From the NCBI RefSeq assembly GCF_000003815.2, contig NC_049990.1:14215818-14279817 (forward strand): 64,000 nucleotides of DNA. Direction: 5' to 3'. Below are positions 10,501 to 21,300 of this stretch, piece after piece (the first letter of the stretch is position 1; each line of letters begins with the position of its first letter). The translations under genes and the position numbers were made by a program. The stretch comes from Branchiostoma floridae (Eukaryota > Chordata > Leptocardii > Amphioxiformes > Branchiostomatidae). The notes beneath the pieces were generated by a model. That model was not told the DNA's origin and searched no databases. It saw only the letters and a program-made list of their open reading frames with translations.

Positions 10501-12843
10501 GACCTCTGACCACTCAGTGAAACTGACGACTTGATAGGGTTTATTTTGTTATCATTATTATTGTTTTCATTAGTTTCGTACCATTATCATTCAATCATGA
10601 TTTGTATCAATATCGTCATCATTAGTAGCATTATTTTGTTATGATTAGTATTATTGTTTACATCAGTTTCCTTACTGTTGTAATATATTCATTTCATTCA
10701 TTTTTTATCAATTTTATGTTTGCTTATGTTTGTTATGTATATGTTTAATTTCGAATTTATGCACATTTAACGCAGGGCTCCACTACAATAGCACTGAGTT
10801 GGACAACCCTCGGTAAAGATGACAGAAATAAATGAATATATTCTAAGTCCTTATGTCTGAATGTCCGTTTTCGTTTTAACCCTATACGGACTGGGGAGGG
10901 GGGGAGCTAAAAGTGCCTTTGCCAACTTTGACGTCGTATAGCTCCAAACAGCTTGTGCTAAGTAAACAAAGCTTTGTGAATTTTCCTGTAATATTGTTGG
11001 CAACAATTTGCAAGAAAATTGTGTAAGTTCACAATTTTTTGCTAAAAGTGCCGCGCCAACTTTGACATCGTATAAGTCCAAAACGGCTTGTGCTAAATAA
11101 ACAAAGCTTTGTGAATTTTCCTGTAATATTGTTGGCAACAATTTACAAGAAAATTGTGTAAGTTCACATTTTTTTGTGTTGCCATGGCAACGTGTTTCTG
11201 AAAGGCATATTTTACAAAAATCACTAATTTGGGTATAAACAATGGGGTTTTAAGAGTGTCTCGCTAAACTATACGTCTTTTTATGTATCTTTAGTATCTA
11301 ACATATCTTATTGTGACATTTATATTTAGATATTTTATCACAAATTATGCACACGTGATGACGTAATTGGTCGAAATCCAAGATTGTCTCTAATATCATG
11401 GTGAAAAGTATAACCACTTTATTTTCACTCGGATTTTATTACTCCTTGGTATTTTTTTACAGAAAACATTCATGTGAACCTTATCAATCCGTTTCAAGAC
11501 ATTTAAGGTTACTAATCCAAGATTGCGGTCAATTTACAACGTCAAATTTGACGTCGTTGCGTCAGCTTTAGACAAGTCTTATAACGCTTGAATATTGATA
11601 AGAATCCTTTACTGTTAACTTTTGTGTGAGATATTTAGGTATTATGGGTAAGGGGCCCGTTCGATCAAGTTGTGGGAAATACTTAGACAGAAGAGGAATT
11701 GTGGATGTTTTGACTTTTTTTACCATTCCGTCTTTTGCCAACAACAGAAAAAAAGCTTAAAATGTCATATTTGATTTTAATGTAATTGAGACAAGTAATC
11801 CATTTAGATAACCACCTATCTTTTTCAATAATCTATGATGGACTAGTGAGATTATTTGCTCCCATTGTCTCATCCCCCGCCAGTTCTCCCAATTTCATTA
11901 CCTCGGCAACGCCATATTGTTGTTTTAATACTTACGCTTGGTATTTTCAGCCTCTATCACAGAAAAGTATCAAGGGGAGGTGATATTGAAGAAGATAAAC
12001 CTTCGTGGACAAAGCATTGGATTGAATAGCCGAGGAGTTGCTGTGTCCGCTGACAACGAGATATTTGTGACTGATCTAATGAACAAACGGATTCAAGTCT
12101 ATAGAATAGACGGGGCCTTTCTACGCCTCTTCCCTACTGTAGTTCCAGGTAATCAAACAGCGGGGCCATGTCAAAAGGAAACTGAAATGGAGCCTTACGA
12201 TGTTACTATTGACATGGTCGGTAATCTGTGGGTAGTGGGGTTTGTTGAAGTTTATAGTGGTGTGTGTGCTTACGTAGTTTATTACAATTGTGACGGTCAG
12301 CCAATAACACAGCTTAAAACAGGATGGGGGCTCATACCTGGACCTGATTCAACCGTTGGCATTGCCGTCGATGTACTTAATCACAGAATAGTCCTGCCTG
12401 TTTGGAATAAAATGTTAGTTTTTACATCTGATGTAGACGGTTCTTTTGATAAGGGTGAACAGTTCGGAGACCAACCAATATATAGACATGGATATGTTAC
12501 AGCAGACAATGAGGGAAATATCTATATATCGGACCAATCCGATGATGATATTCACGTGTACTATTCCAACGGTACTGAATTTTTTGAATTTGGATACGTG
12601 GCAAGGGCTAAAGGTGAAAGAGTTATTAGGCCCAGTGGAATCTGCAAAAGCACCAGGGGTCACATCATCGTGGCAAACACAGGCAGTGAAAGGGTAGATA
12701 TGTTCACACGCTATGGAGTTTTTGTTCGTACTGTAGTTAACATGTCTAGGCCAACTGGTATTGCTATGGGTCCGGATGGACAGTTGGTGGTGACGGAAGA
12801 AAACTCTGTGACTATCGTTCCGCGTCAGGTGGTATATCCGTAA
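3875..12843 (+). CDS. Type II transmembrane NHL-repeat protein (TRIM2/3-like propeller), four exons seen
   Basis: Exons: 3875-4548 (runs into a gap), 5828-5949, 8725-8809 and 11951-12843. Phases agree at every visible junction (1, 0, 1). I start at the ATG at 3875 (MAEDITPD), which has G at -3 and +4, rather than the in-frame ATG at 3842. Order: disordered cytoplasmic head with Tyr motifs (IQPYAV, IEPYAV), a 22-residue membrane helix, a short Ser/Thr/Asn-rich stalk, and a propeller of about 297 residues. With no signal peptide and a basic segment (GRRFRP) before the helix, I infer type II topology with the propeller outside. NHL propellers bind protein or RNA partners; the ligand here is unknown. 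I believe amphioxus has many such genes, but that is from general knowledge. Sequence is missing at the 4549-4648 gap. Confidence 0.8.
4549..4648. other. Assembly gap (100 N)
   Basis: Exactly 100 N, the usual placeholder for unknown length. It interrupts the cytoplasmic exon of the NHL gene. Confidence 0.99.
4649..4860. other. Low-quality homopolymer-rich contig edge
   Basis: Directly after the gap the sequence is made of long G and C runs (up to about 14) joined by short A and T runs. Nothing similar exists elsewhere in the window. It looks like poor read ends or misassembly rather than biology. The open frame reading through it is not trustworthy. Confidence 0.75.
5828..5949 (+). CDS. NHL gene transmembrane exon (122 bp)
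   Basis: Acceptor TTTCCTCAG ends at 5827 and the donor GTAGGT starts at 5950. The exon enters in phase 1 and leaves in phase 0. It encodes basic residues (RRFRP), then the helix FVPVAAAVLASTIVVGFLVA, then FYRNG. The length and both phases equal those of the transmembrane exon of the lectin gene at 22396-22517. Confidence 0.85.
6240..7330. repeat. Interspersed repeat family, copy 1 (mixed orientation)
   Basis: The part near 6260-6530 is the reverse complement of sequence near 9545-9790 (shared GACGCAAC, ATGACGTCA, CTGTAGTTTAGCTA, ATAAGACTTCTGTT). The part near 6790-7040 matches the family in forward orientation, with the landmark TGCCATGGCAAC. This is a decayed non-coding element in intron 2 of the NHL gene. 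I cannot assign it to a superfamily. Confidence 0.6.
7450..7577 (+). mobile_element. 3' terminus of a CR1/L2-type LINE
   Basis: A short 3' UTR block (TGTGCACTTGCACCAGGGCT) runs to a pentamer tail AATAAATCAAATCAAATCAA. A short microsatellite tail is typical of CR1/L2 LINE 3' ends. The copy is heavily 5'-truncated and no coding part remains. Confidence 0.55.
8725..8809 (+). CDS. NHL gene juxtamembrane exon
   Basis: Acceptor CTCTTCACAG ends at 8724 and the donor GTATCC starts at 8810; phase 0 in, phase 1 out. It encodes a 28-residue stalk with potential N-glycosylation sites NGS (twice) and NTT, fitting an extracellular location. The next exon begins with CC, which completes an Ala codon with the last G. 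Confidence 0.75.
9010..9790 (+). repeat. Interspersed repeat family, copy 2
   Basis: Starts near CCCTATCCAGACTGAGG, carries GTTGCCATGGCAACGGG near 9175, and ends near the ATGACGTCATAATTACGTC block. The 3' part is the inverse of 6260-6530. It lies in intron 3 of the NHL gene and shows no coding capacity. Confidence 0.6.
10200..10830 (+). mobile_element. LINE 3' end (reverse-transcriptase ORF C-terminus plus 3' UTR)
   Basis: The frame from about 10230 to 10497 reads MYKAVNNELPEYI, then YPTRHSQNL, KRKFSYRGITAWNGL and TSKSTFKTNARLG. This order (PTR, then SFxxxxxxxWN, then FK) is the known C-terminal tail of CR1/L2/Jockey-type LINE reverse transcriptases. The stop at 10495-10497 is followed by a T-rich UTR and a short tail ending in AAATAAATG. 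The copy is 5'-truncated and lies in intron 3 of the NHL gene. Confidence 0.7.
10870..11650 (+). repeat. Interspersed repeat family, copy 3 with internal duplication
   Basis: Begins ACCCTATACGGACTGGGG and shares the CAACTTTGAC, TGTGCTAA, GTTGCCATGGCAAC and GACGTCGTTGCGTCAGC landmarks with copy 2. A block of about 125 bp (CAACTTTGAC to ATTGTGTAAGTTCAC) is present twice in tandem, near 10915-11035 and 11052-11170. Confidence 0.65.
11951..12843 (+). CDS. NHL gene terminal exon: beta-propeller ectodomain
   Basis: Acceptor GTATTTTCAG ends at 11950; stop TAA at 12841-12843. The single exon encodes about 297 residues. Repeated NHL blades are visible: SRGVAVSADNEIFVTDLMNK RIQVY, EPYDVTIDMVGNLWVVG, HGYVTADNEGNIYISDQSD, PSGICKSTRGHIIVANTGS and PTGIAMGPDGQLVVTEENS. 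Each follows the pattern gly-ile/val-ala-x-asp-x(3)-asn/gly-ile-x-val-x-asp. N-glycosylation motifs NQT, NGT and NMS support an extracellular place. Candidate poly(A) signals lie near 13098. Confidence 0.88.
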
Positions 12844-14635
12844 GGTTTCATGTTGAAATATATGGCCGTTTTTTCGTCACTAAGATGTAAGTAATCCAAA
12901 AGCATTACAAAAGTAAAGTGTTATAAGTAGCAAAGGAAACAAGGCTAATGATTTTGTAAAACTTGGAACGCAATTGAGTAAAAATGTTTATTATATATAT
13001 ATATAGAAATTCCCGATGAGCTGTTTCCTAATATGTTTGATCTATTTCGAAAAAAAGCCAACAGACGCCTGAAATTGATAATTTTTACTTCATCTAAATA
13101 AACTTCAGTCCATGATATGGTACTTAGAGTATATTGCTTTCTCTTATTTTGAATGGGCTTCACTTGCACTTATTAGAACTGTCATCAACGATAGTTTAAA
13201 AATTAATATTGTTCAGTGTGATTGGTTACTTTTGTAAGGCTTGTTTGCATATTTGATTAAGAGACATTTAAGGTATCATCTTGAGCAACAATCCTCCATT
13301 ATGTAAGCGGCAAGGTAGATTTTTAATGATCAAATGCAAAATAGAAATTTCAAAGAATTGAAGTATTTATTTGTTTATGCTATTGATTAATTTCATATAT
13401 GTAACAGAATAAGGTTTTTTGTTTGTGAAACGAAACAAAACAAAGAAAGAATAACCGGAAATAATAATATTTCCAGAATATCCAGATGTAAATAAACAAC
13501 TAGAAATTTGATATCAGATTGTAAGTAATTGATCAATTTTAATATATCTTCATATATAGATTTATTTTACATAATTTTGAAAGTAAGTGAATTCTATATT
13601 ATCACACATGTATTGTCAGTACAGTTTGCATTCCAATTCCTTAGTGACTAGGGTCACAAAACGAAGACACTAAAGTTAACGGCAAAAGAACTAATACTAG
13701 CCATGTTGTTATGCAAGACAGAATTATTTCAGACATTTAATATAGACAAAAACGGAATCTGGTTATTTTCACTGTACAGGGCATGTTCTAGTTTTGTTTG
13801 TTGGTTAGACTGTAGACTAACAATTACATGGGAAATTTGCATTGTATCCCTCTTAAAAAGATACGGAAAAAAAGTTTATCTGATTATATTTGTGTTTATA
13901 TCTGTGTTATTTAATCTATTTAGAGGATTGATTTGAACATTTTATAGAACAACTGCTGATTGTTAATCTTTATGAATGTCAGTTTCATGCAAAATGTAGT
14001 AAACGAAAAGCTATATATTTACTATAGTTTACATGCTTCTTCTCTCTTCTTAGACGACCTATCAGAGATTTTCCAGTATATCGTGGTCAGATGATGACAT
14101 AAGATATTTGAACATTAATAAGGCCATGTTGATTTGATTATATAAATGACATCGTCTGGGTATCTTTCTACGCGAGCGTGCGAATAGAAAATGCAAATAA
14201 AAGATCTAAAAGGCTGTACAAAGAAAAACATACTAGAGTACTGAATACCGAACAATAAGTTCTGCATTTTTGTTATCACAGTCTTCTTCTTTGACGTTAA
14301 TATTAAAGCATGTTTGCAGATATTTGTCTTTAAATCTACTGTATATATTTGCTCCTTTTCAGCTGAATTGTACGATTCAAAGCATGGCGGAACACTTGAA
14401 ATTGATGCGCGCGCAAATGCCATTCATATAATAGAATCAACGTGGCCTAGACACATTTCAGAATCATTGTACTACAATATTAGCTCACAGGAGTACATTT
14501 TCTGCATGTAAAAGCGTTGCTGTTAGAATATAAAGGGTTTAGGTTTATATTCTCTTGCCGTAGACGATTGTCTATTTTCTTAATCTCACAGCTTACAGAA
14601 ACGGTGCGTCCCCTGATCCTGAATGGGTCCATTCT
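12844..14635. other. 3' flank and intergenic AT-rich DNA, no gene seen
   Basis: Contains short AT microsatellites (near 12993-13005) and scattered short open frames with no splice or domain support. Confidence 0.6.
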
Positions 14636-14639
14636 ATCG

Positions 14640-14870
14640 GGATTAAAACGCGTTTTGACACAAAACTATTACATGTAGCAAATTTTGCAAAGTATAAGAA
14701 TTTTAAAATCTCAAACTTCAGACCTCTCTTCTATCAACATCGTTGCAAAAGAAACCAGTTGTCTTTTGGATGAAACCATTCTTTTTTTTTTAAATAGAAA
14801 AAAAGGGGAAGCCTTTGGAAATAAAAGGCGCTTACTTTCGATTCGTTGTTCTCCATGCATAAGGTGACTA
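14640..14870 (+). repeat. Degenerate tandem-repeat unit, upstream part
   Basis: The block TGTAGCAAATTTTGCAAA ... GAAACCAGTTGTCTTTTGGATG ... AAAAAGGGGAAGCCTTTGG matches later blocks near 16010-16290. It is separated from the downstream copies by the LINE remnant at about 14990-15645. Confidence 0.5.
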
Positions 14871-14989
14871 ACCGTAATAGTCTGCTTTTAAATGCATTTA
14901 TTGAGTAACACAATCTTGTAATTGATAACATTTCCTTCCGGAAATCGTAAGCTCTGGACATTTAGATCTCCAAAGGGTGACCGCTCTCA

Positions 14990-15645
14990 GATAGATTTCT
15001 GCTTGTATCGTAAAGGCTGACGCAATAGTGTTAAGGACTGCCAGGCATATTCTACATCAAACCTGGTGGGTCGTGACCACCGTATTGTTACTGCCACAGT
15101 AAAACTTAGCCTCAGATCTCCCAAACAAACAGTTTTGAAGAACTTTTCTGGAAAGCGGTTAAAGTTGACAGTCAACTTGCATCTGAAATCGATGATGCAG
15201 TTAAGTCACGTTTTAAAAATCTCCTTTTGAACGAATGAGCAAAACTATGAATCTTTTGTTAACATTGCACACCAAACCGGCAAGGAATTGTTACCCTTTT
15301 ACATTTCTGCAACTTATCATACGATGGAAGTCGCCCAAAAGAATGGGGCATGTCTGGTATGGATCACTACCAAAAGTCTCTTCAAAAGTGAAGCAGCGTC
15401 GACTATGCCTTGCGGGTCATGTAGCTCATGGCAATGAACCAGCTGAAAGACTCTTGCTGTGGTCCCACGACGCGAAGAGAAGGGTTGGCCGCCCAAGCAC
15501 AACTCTTAAGAAACTCGTTGAGGTCGACACAGGGCTGGAAGGGCAAGAGCTACTCTCCGCGATGAGAGACAAGCAGTTCTGGAGGACTAGCTTCGTCTGC
15601 TCCACCTCACACGAGGATGAATGATGATGATGATGATGACTTTCG
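14990..15645 (+). mobile_element. RTE-type LINE remnant with (ATG)n tail
   Basis: From 15036 the frame reads DCQAYSTSNLVGRDHRIV followed by TATVKLSLRSPK, the end of an apurinic-endonuclease domain with its Asp-His motif. After a large internal deletion, 15350-15624 reads RRLCLAGHVAHGNEPAERLL, then GRPSTTLKKLVEVDTGLEG and MRDKQFWRT, the C-terminal tail of RTE-like reverse transcriptases. The element ends in GATGAATGATGATGATGATG, the short trinucleotide tail usual for RTE. The palm domain is absent, so it is dead. Confidence 0.75.
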
Positions 15646-16410
15646 TTGTCGGCATTATATTCCAAACATTGTCAAGAAAGACATCAGTTTCAAAAGGACA
15701 TGTTTAGTGCGTGGGATGATTTGGAATGTGAACGGGATGCCATGTAAGGCTTTGATCATTGAAAGCTATCTTTGATACAGGACGGCTGCGGCACGCATGC
15801 GTCGGGGTGTATTGAGAGTGGACAGGGCAAGAGCCTCTCTTAGAATGTTATGCATATCGTTCTTCTAGGAATTCTTGTCAAACGGTCGCAAACTATACTA
15901 TTAGGCTCGCCCCTGAGGTGTCACCAAAATCACAAACTTGTGACCGTTCTTTCAACTATATTGTTATATTGCGAAAGAATTTATTGGTATTTTGATATTT
16001 TTTAAATAACCATGCTTTTTTTTTCAAGAAAAAAAGGGCAAGCCATTGGCAATCGGAGGCGCTTTATTTTGTCGTCGGCTTTACATCCCAAAGATTGTCA
16101 AGAAAGACATATGTTTCAAAGAGGTATTGCGTGGGAGGATTCTAAGTTGAACGGGATGCCACGTGAGGCTTTGATCATTGAGGGTTGTCTTTGATATAGA
16201 ACGATCACTTGTAGCAAATGTTGCAAAATGCAAAAGAAATCAGTGGTCCCTTGGATGTCACCATGCTTTTTGTAAAGAAGAAAATAAAGGGAGCGTTTGG
16301 CTATTCAAAGACATCAGTTTCTAAGGGAATAGTAATACGTGGGAGGATCTGAAAGGTAGACGGGATGCCAGGTAAGCTTTTGATCAAGGAGGGCTGTCTT
16401 TGCATGATTT
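15646..16410 (+). repeat. Degenerate tandem repeat, unit about 230-260 bp, three copies
   Basis: The landmark blocks TTGTCAAGAAAGACATC/TATG, TTTCAAA/GAGG, CGTGGGAGGAT, ACGGGATGCCA and GCTTTGATCATTGA recur near 15670-15775, 16090-16195 and 16305-16400. Copies have diverged by many substitutions and small indels. Chance open frames inside are not genes. Confidence 0.6.
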
Positions 16411-17858
16411 GATGCTGCAAACGTGGCAATATTGTTCTTTACTGTATCTCGTGCCTAGGTCGTTACCTAACAGGAGTCCAAATTTGTTTTATTGAATTTT
16501 TCTATTTAGAATTTTTACTTAGACGTTGCGTTTTCGGTCTCTCTTTTTAATCTCTCTTTCTTTCCTTTATTTACTCTCTCCACCCCTCTCTCTTTCTCTC
16601 CCTCTGTGTGCGTTTGTGCTAGTGCATTGGTAAAAATTCATTCAGCTGCTGGTTCCAGTATCTACACAACACGTACGTGATAATAAAAAATGACCACCAT
16701 TGGCTCAAATCTTATTTGTATACATCAGAGAAATATTATTGTGCATTGACATAGATGTCCAATTACCATGTATTGTTCAAAATAAAAATTTGTCTAAGAA
16801 TTTACGACTTGTAATACAACCATGCAAACTACGCCATTTACGAATTAATGAACAACATTGAATGATTTCACTGTTTTCAGAATGACTTCAACACTATAAA
16901 AATCTAGGAATAATCTCTGCAATCACCTTTAATCGGTTGATTGTTTTCTGCTATATATACATCTTTGTTCTTCCTTGAAGAATCAACCTAAAAATAGCAC
17001 ATTTTTTTCTTTACATGTTGAAGATCAGCTTGCATTAATTGTAAAAACATTGTAATACAAGTGTGTGCTGTATGCTCTAGATTTTGATTTTACAATACAG
17101 TAGCTTCTTAGAAAGATTCAGTACAACTTTACTGGAGACAATTTTCTTCTCTTTAAAGCCTTTAACCACCAGTTTTCTTTTACTGATAATAAGTTTCTTC
17201 CATCTTAACTTGCATGTTGTATGATAATGCAAAAGGACAGAAAGCAACTAGAAAAAAAGATAAATTTAAAATGACAATGAACAACTTAAGAGCGAAAATT
17301 CACTGTTTTTTATAAAATAATTAGAATCTAAATAATACAATAATTAATAAAATAAAGAATTATATAAAAAAAACATCATCGGCAGCAATTTTTTCGATAA
17401 AAAAATGGTTGACCCTGGCAGTTCTCTCATGGTGATGAGCAGTCAGGATCGGTAATGATGCCAGTGTTATGTGTTATTTGGATTTTTGCCAACTCATTTC
17501 GCTAAATGAAGTTGATGTCATGTACTTTTTGTAGAGAATTTACAAGTAATTTCCCTTCACCCAATTCAGCCTTGGGGGGGGGGGGCTTTTTCAATCAGTA
17601 ATAGATATAGTGTGAGTGCAAGAAAATAGAGTACCATTAAAGCACTATCATTGCTACTTGGAATCACAAGTCTTAAGAGGCAGGAGCATTTTATCTTAAG
17701 TAATTCTGAGGAACAAAAATTGTTAACAATAGGTCCAAATTTTTTTTTCTGTACTGAATACCTAAAAAAGACACATTGTTTTGTGCAACTTCTCGCTCTG
17801 CCTTCTCTACTACAAGGTGATTTCTGTTATTACTAATAACGAAATATAGAATGCTGTA
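16411..17858. other. Intergenic, no gene seen
   Basis: AT-rich, with a pyrimidine-rich patch near 16540-16610 and a G run near 17573-17586. No supported exons. It is the 3' flank of the lectin gene on the minus strand. Confidence 0.6.
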
Positions 17859-17960
17859 TCATTTCGGAACCTTGCAAAGGAAGGAAAAGGAATAGGAGCA
17901 CCCGGTGTCGCTCCATTGTCCTTTCTTTCCTTCCGCACGAGTCCACATATTCCAGTCGTC
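17859..17960 (-). CDS. Lectin gene last exon (C-terminus of C-type lectin domain)
   Basis: Acceptor TTTTCAACAG lies just above 17960. The exon encodes 33 residues starting DDWNMWTRAEGKKGQWSD, then TGCSYSFSFLCK, then VPK and TGA. The W-x-D-x-x-C ... F-x-C-K pattern is the conserved end of a C-type lectin domain. The usual WND triplet reads WSD. The exon is too short to appear as an open frame of standard size. Confidence 0.85.
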   Translation of the reverse strand, partial: DDWNMWTRAEGKKGQWSDTGCSYSFSFLCKVPK

Positions 17961-18343
17961 CTGTTGAAAATATAAAGACTAATTAAAAAAGAAGCATTTT
18001 CTTAACGCCGTTGTAACATATTTTTTTACAATATTCAAACAGACGACTGCTACATGACAAAATACGTCGATAGGGAAATGCGGAAAATAATTTGCAGCAT
18101 ATAGTATATATATATAAGCTGGATGTTACGTTTCCAGGTTGCAAATGATGTAACGTCCACGGTTATATTACGGCCAATGGTTCAGCATTAAACAGAATGG
18201 GCTTTCTTGATAGGGACAGACATACATACATTGATGGCATCCTCTATTCAGATCCTTTAGCTACATACCTTATAATATATGCATTTTACATTTCTGGTAG
18301 TAAGCTAGTGCCTCTCAAATTTAGGGATGCTATCCATGTGTGT

Positions 18344-18382
<39 letters not shown>

Positions 18383-21300
18383 TCTGTGTTTGTGTCTTTG
18401 TGTGGGTGGAAAGCTTTACCGTTAAGGCTAGGCGTCTTGCTGAATTAAAACTGTTACGGCTACCATTGCCCTGTTTGGGGTTGTCTGAGAACTTAACAAG
18501 CAGTCTTTGTTTAGATTTCTTTCCTGCAGACAGTGTGGTCATGCAATTATAGCCTTTGATGACAAAAAACCAAGTTAATGGAATAAATGGGAAATATAAA
18601 ACACCTTTGAGTACATATTAGCACAGTCCGCAGTCTTCCCCCACAGGTTGCTGCCAGGTTCCCCCTTAGCCCAGTTTTTGTAGGATAGAGTTGACCCATC
18701 AGTCCACTTCCATTCTCCATCTAACCGGTTCAGGCCAAACCAGACGAGATGCCGTATAGGCCCTTTAGGAGCTGAAATTAACAAGAATAATTAATTAACA
18801 AACCTATAAGCTTACGTTGCTTTATAAATAGCAAATCCTTAAATTAAACTGTTTTCAAAATAAACAAAGCTATATATTTCACATGTGCCTACTACATGTA
18901 ATTTTTCGTTTGACCTTTGACTCATTATAAGACGATCAATGTTTACCTTACGCTTACCTAAAGTTTTTTTGCGAATCTATAAACATTACGCATGATAATG
19001 ACAACCTTTTTTTGGTAGATTTGACATTGGCAGGGTGAGTAAAATTTCGAGACGATCGACACAATGTCACTCGGTGAGACTGATCAGTGGAAACCACGGG
19101 TACATCATTGCTAGTGGTCAATTGATCAACATTTTCTTTACAGTGGCCACATTTCTCCAGCCCCTTCTGTGGCCACTATATAGACAGGTTAACTGTACAT
19201 GTTTAGATACCAGTTGGGACTCCCATCTTCAGTCTGCGAACTTGAATTACAAGAAATACATTTTTTAAGCAAACGATTGCTAAAGTCAACAAGTTTAACT
19301 TTTGAATTAGACTATTGAATTTCATTATTTGATTTGCCAACTTAGATTATCTTTCAAGATGATAGAAAATTTTAATAATGGATAGGCTTAATGCTAGAAT
19401 AACATTACTAACCATCAGCAATGAGACCTTTAATAAAGTCGTTCTCGCCAGCGCTTGTGACAGAAGCTAGGTTTGCACCGAGATCTTTGGNNNNNNNNNN
19501 NNNNNNNNNNNNNNNNNNNNNNNNNNNNNNNNNNNNNNNNNNNNNNNNNNNNNNNNNNNNNNNNNNNNNNNNNNNNNNNNNNNNNNNNNNGTATGGAATG
19601 GTTAATTATAACACCAATATTATTTGTATGAAAATAGAAACTACAGTCCATTAGTGCTAAGCTTTAAAACACTATTTCTGCCTAATATTGAATCAACCGA
19701 TCAATAAAGCAAACAAACTAACATAAGAGACATTTTGGACTTAAAGCTAACAGAAACAAAAACAATGTAAGAAATACATTTAACATTTATAACTGAACAT
19801 AAAATCTTACCATGCTGGCAGTTCCGTCCAGTCCATCCAGTCGAGCAGGAACATTTGTATCCACCGGCTGTGTTCAGACAGCGTCCATGTTGGCATGGGT
19901 GTTTGAAACACTCATTAATGTCTGTAGGAAATAATTTATTGGAACTCTGATATTTTAAATTGAAAGTTCATCCGTCTTGGTAGAAGTCATTTTTTGATCT
20001 AGTTAAACTGTAATATCCAACACAAAATTTGGACTCATCCAAATTTCGACTAAAAAGCAGCCTTTGTCAATGAATCAACAATACACTGCTGTCGTGACGT
20101 CACTTCAAAGAAGCCATCTATATCGGAGCTTTAGAACCATCCCTGAACAAAGACGGTGGGTGCCTTAGACTATCCTGCAACCTATGATCCACTGTTGAGT
20201 CACGTGTTCTATATGCAAAACGTGACGTCACGACATGACTGGATTGTTCATTCCTTCACAAAAACTGTTGCTGCTCAGTCGAAAATTTGCGTGAGTCCAT
20301 TTTTGTGTTAGATACTGGCAGGTCCGTCCAGTCCATCCAGTCAAGCAGGTGCAAATGTATCCGCTAGCTGTGTCCATGTTGACATGTATACAGCGTCCAT
20401 GTTGACATGGTTACTTTTTACATTCATTTATGTCTGTGAAAAAATCGAAAAGAGCTACAGTCTGTCGATCAGAAATTGAAATATACAAAGTATGAGCTAT
20501 AGGCTGAAAAACATAAATATCCCTGCCAAATTTATCAGAAACAGAATGACTTTACCATGCTGACAGTTCCGTCCAGTCCATCCAGTGGAGCAGGAACATG
20601 TGTATCCACCATCTTTGTTCACACAGTGTCCATATTGGCAAGGATGTTTTGAGCACCCATCTATGACTGTNNNNNNNNNNNNNNNNNNNNNNNNNNNNNN
20701 NNNNNNNNNNNNNNNNNNNNNNNNNNNNNNNNNNNNNNNNNNNNNNNNNNNNNNNNNNNNNNNNNNNNNNNNNNNNNNNNNNNNNNNNNNNAAGGGAAGA
20801 AAATGAAGGGAACAGCTAGTATTTTAAAATGTTAAAATCCACTAGTATAGTAATTGACAATAAAGTCCCGGCAACTGCTTAAGTAGAAAAGCAAAAGTGG
20901 TTTGCTGAAACCATATCATTGCACCTAACAATTTGGTGGTTGCCTAGTTGGTTGCTATACGCACATGTATTTGGTGAATGGCTTATTAAGTATGTTTTAA
21001 ACACGGAGTCACAATCAATTAACAAAAAGTAACACACTGAACGTTGTACATTTTGTAACTAATGGCAGGGAAAAAGTTGTTTAGAAGAATTCTGTAAAAC
21101 ACGCTATCGGTGGTTACTACTAGGCTAGCGCTTGCAAAAACCCACAGTTCAAAATTGCCACTGCAGGGCTGGGCCCTACTCTCAATCAAACTGATTGTTT
21201 GCTAACTTGCTAATTTCTAATGTCAACTTTATATACATATACATAAACATAAACACATACATATGTAAATGCAAGTTTTGTTTGCATCAACCCCATTTCA

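Noticed and set aside
15235-15624. 129-codon host gene
   Set aside because: The translation is the C-terminal tail of an RTE-type reverse transcriptase next to an endonuclease remnant and an (ATG)n tail.
18330-18552. Cys/Val-rich or Thr/His-rich short proteins
   Set aside because: Translations of a (TG)n microsatellite.
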